DNA of 20,277 nucleotides from Rhizophagus sp. LPA8_4_AMF (lineage: Eukaryota; Glomeromycota; Glomeromycetes; Glomerales; Glomeraceae): NCBI GenBank assembly GCA_021464525.1, contig JADRCO010001322.1, positions 1 through 20,277 of the forward strand, read 5' to 3'. Below the pieces are notes generated by a model. That model saw only the letters and a program-made list of their open reading frames with translations. It did no database searches and was not told the origin of the DNA. Both the position numbers and the translations under genes were made by a program. Every line of letters begins with the position of its first letter. Positions within the stretch are counted from its first letter, which is position 1. This document shows, piece by piece, positions 18,813-20,277 of this stretch.

Positions 18813-20005
18813 TTAGCTGTCTTGTAAGCGTTTATATTCATCTATTATTTGTTGATCAGTTTTAATAGCATTAGGGTCAAGGGTGATTATATTTAAAGAA
18901 TCCCATGTTTCTACGCGACTAATTGCAACATAAGCTTGACCTGGTGCAAACATCTGTTCATCTAATGAAAAAGTGGTATCTGCTACTTGTGTTTTATGTA
19001 CAGTTAAGGAAAAGGCATTTTGTATAGGAAATTGGCGCCTTGTTGCTAGCTGTCCGTTATTATAGGTGAATCTATCAATTGTTCTATTAATAGTTACATA
19101 AGATAAGCCAGATTTCGTCAGAAAAGCAACATCAAGTGATTCTTCATTATGGACTTTAATTATAACACAAATTGAGCCATTACAAATGCCATTTTCATAC
19201 AGAGTATTGTTAAGGAACATCCCCTTTGAATATGAACAGTTTCTGGTAAATTGGTAAACTTTCTAAAATGTTTATTGCATTATTTGATATCCCATAGTTT
19301 TTCATTAAGTTTGTCTTCAGCAATAGAAATAAATGGCTGATCATCTTCATCAATTGGTAATTGGTTTATAATTGTTATATCAACTATATAATGATATTCC
19401 ATAATGTAAGTAGTTTCTAAAGGAGAAACATTTGAAGATGAATTTAATTTTTCATGTAATTTCTCCCATGTTTCACTAGTGACTTGACTAAGTCGAATTT
19501 CTTGTAAAATTTGAAAGAATTCCAAATCATCTGAATGTCTTTTTGGTATAGATTGAATTAATGGCATAAAGAATTTCCAGGATACCGATTTAAAAACAAA
19601 TGGTGCGTTTACAGGTGGTAATTGAGCTAATCACCGACTATTAAAACCATAATTCCACCAAATAGTATGCATTGTTGTGTAATTCACAAAACATTTGGTT
19701 AATAAAGTCTAATAAGTATAGGAAAACCATTGAAATTTCGTCAATAATAATTACATCAATTTTCTTAGTATTATTCTATTTTCAGCATCATTCATTATTC
19801 ATGACATGTAATTACTTTGAATCAGATATAATTTATAGTTCTGAATGTATGGTTTTTCCATTTATATTTTGTGCGGCAACACCAGTTGGTGCCATAAGTA
19901 ATTTTTTATGAGTATTAGTTAAATAAGTCGTTATAAGATCTATCATAGGATTTTTCCTGTTCCTGCTGGAGTGCTGGACCAGGACCCCGAATAATACTAA
20001 GATAA
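18813..20005 (-). pseudogene. PIF1-like DNA helicase, multiply broken
   Basis: The minus strand retains PIF1-family helicase motifs in order but across several frames. The Walker A region near 19950-19990 reads GPGPA then GTGKN, broken by an 8-nt duplication at 19964-19979 and lacking the usual Ser/Thr after Lys. Next come APTGVAAQNINGKTIHS, Walker B IIIDEISMV, and motif III VGD/LAQLPPV split by a 1-nt loss. The middle region (19567-19280, FFQILQEIRL) ends in a stop. Then follow FRKFTNLPETVHIQ, a further frameshift, and MFLNNTLYENGICNG, AFSLTVHKTQ and QAYVAISRVETW to the natural-looking C-terminus at 18813. Motif V after HKTQ is shortened. There are at least four disabling changes, so no helicase is made. 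PIF1-like copies are abundant in these fungi. It could also descend from a Helitron, but no Rep domain is within the window. Confidence 0.88.
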
Positions 20006-20277
20006 CTCAGATCCCGTGTAAGAAAAATTTCAAAATGAAATATCTCGGTCAATATTGCACCTCTCATTTTTCCATATAGTTTACGTCTATATTATGTATA
20101 TTTTATGTTTAAATTATATACATTATATGGTCAAATTATGTTTATTTTTATATAATAAAAAAATGGTACATTTAATGTAAAAATGTTTTTCATAGAGCAA
20201 ACGTAGCTAACATATCGGCGGATTTGTTTCATCACATGTCAGCCGAACATAGTAAATTAATTAGTGAACTGGGTTTT
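20006..20277. other. AT-rich end of the window
   Basis: Upstream of the helicase remnant, no N-terminal helicase coding is visible. The minus-strand text GAGGTGCAATATTGACCGAG (about 20047-20066) next to ATTTCA-AAA-TGAAAT (20027-20041) looks like inserted repeat sequence, but no paired end is in the window. Confidence 0.35.

Overview
This AT-rich window reads as nuclear DNA of an arbuscular mycorrhizal fungus, most likely Rhizophagus (Glomeromycotina). The evidence is protein style: a tyrosine-kinase-like domain fused to Sel1 repeats, a low-complexity F-box/LRR protein, a MGNNN-type SAM methyltransferase, PIF1-like helicase debris, and stray copies of the Cys-rich kinase N-terminal module (YGxCxECNxP...WCQxCNAKRF). 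Introns are short (70-150 nt) with GTAAG/GTATG donors and TAG or AAAG acceptors. The assignment comes from recognising families by eye, not from a search.

Layout. 1-7.4 kb is gene-poor: two diverged direct copies of a roughly 600-bp LTR-like repeat (about 75-670 and 5165-5775), a broken kinase N-terminal fragment (768-1121, minus), a short tandem repeat, foldbacks and microsatellites. 7.5-9.0 kb holds a five-exon SAM-dependent methyltransferase gene (minus), probably with a 5'UTR intron and a TATA box. 10.0-11.9 kb is a patchwork: a pogo/Tigger-like transposon end, a second kinase N-terminal fragment (minus), a 139-bp MITE-like element, and a GC-rich islet. 12.0-13.6 kb is an intact single-exon F-box protein (plus) with a clear TATA box and a perfect 12-bp inverted repeat just upstream. 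14.9-17.1 kb is a five-exon kinase-Sel1 fusion gene (minus, 601 aa) whose last Sel1 repeat has been frameshifted out. 18.8-20.0 kb is a multiply broken PIF1-like helicase (minus). The window ends in unresolved AT-rich sequence.

The three intact genes (methyltransferase, F-box, kinase-Sel1) belong to families that I know as strongly expanded in these fungi. Nothing suggests an operon or shared pathway. The region looks like a repeat-rich accessory compartment where family members are duplicated and decay. The most interesting observation is that two unrelated pseudogenes each carry a frameshift of exactly +8 nt. Each is a near-perfect 8-bp tandem duplication with altered bases at the junction, which is the form expected of excision footprints from an hAT-type transposon.
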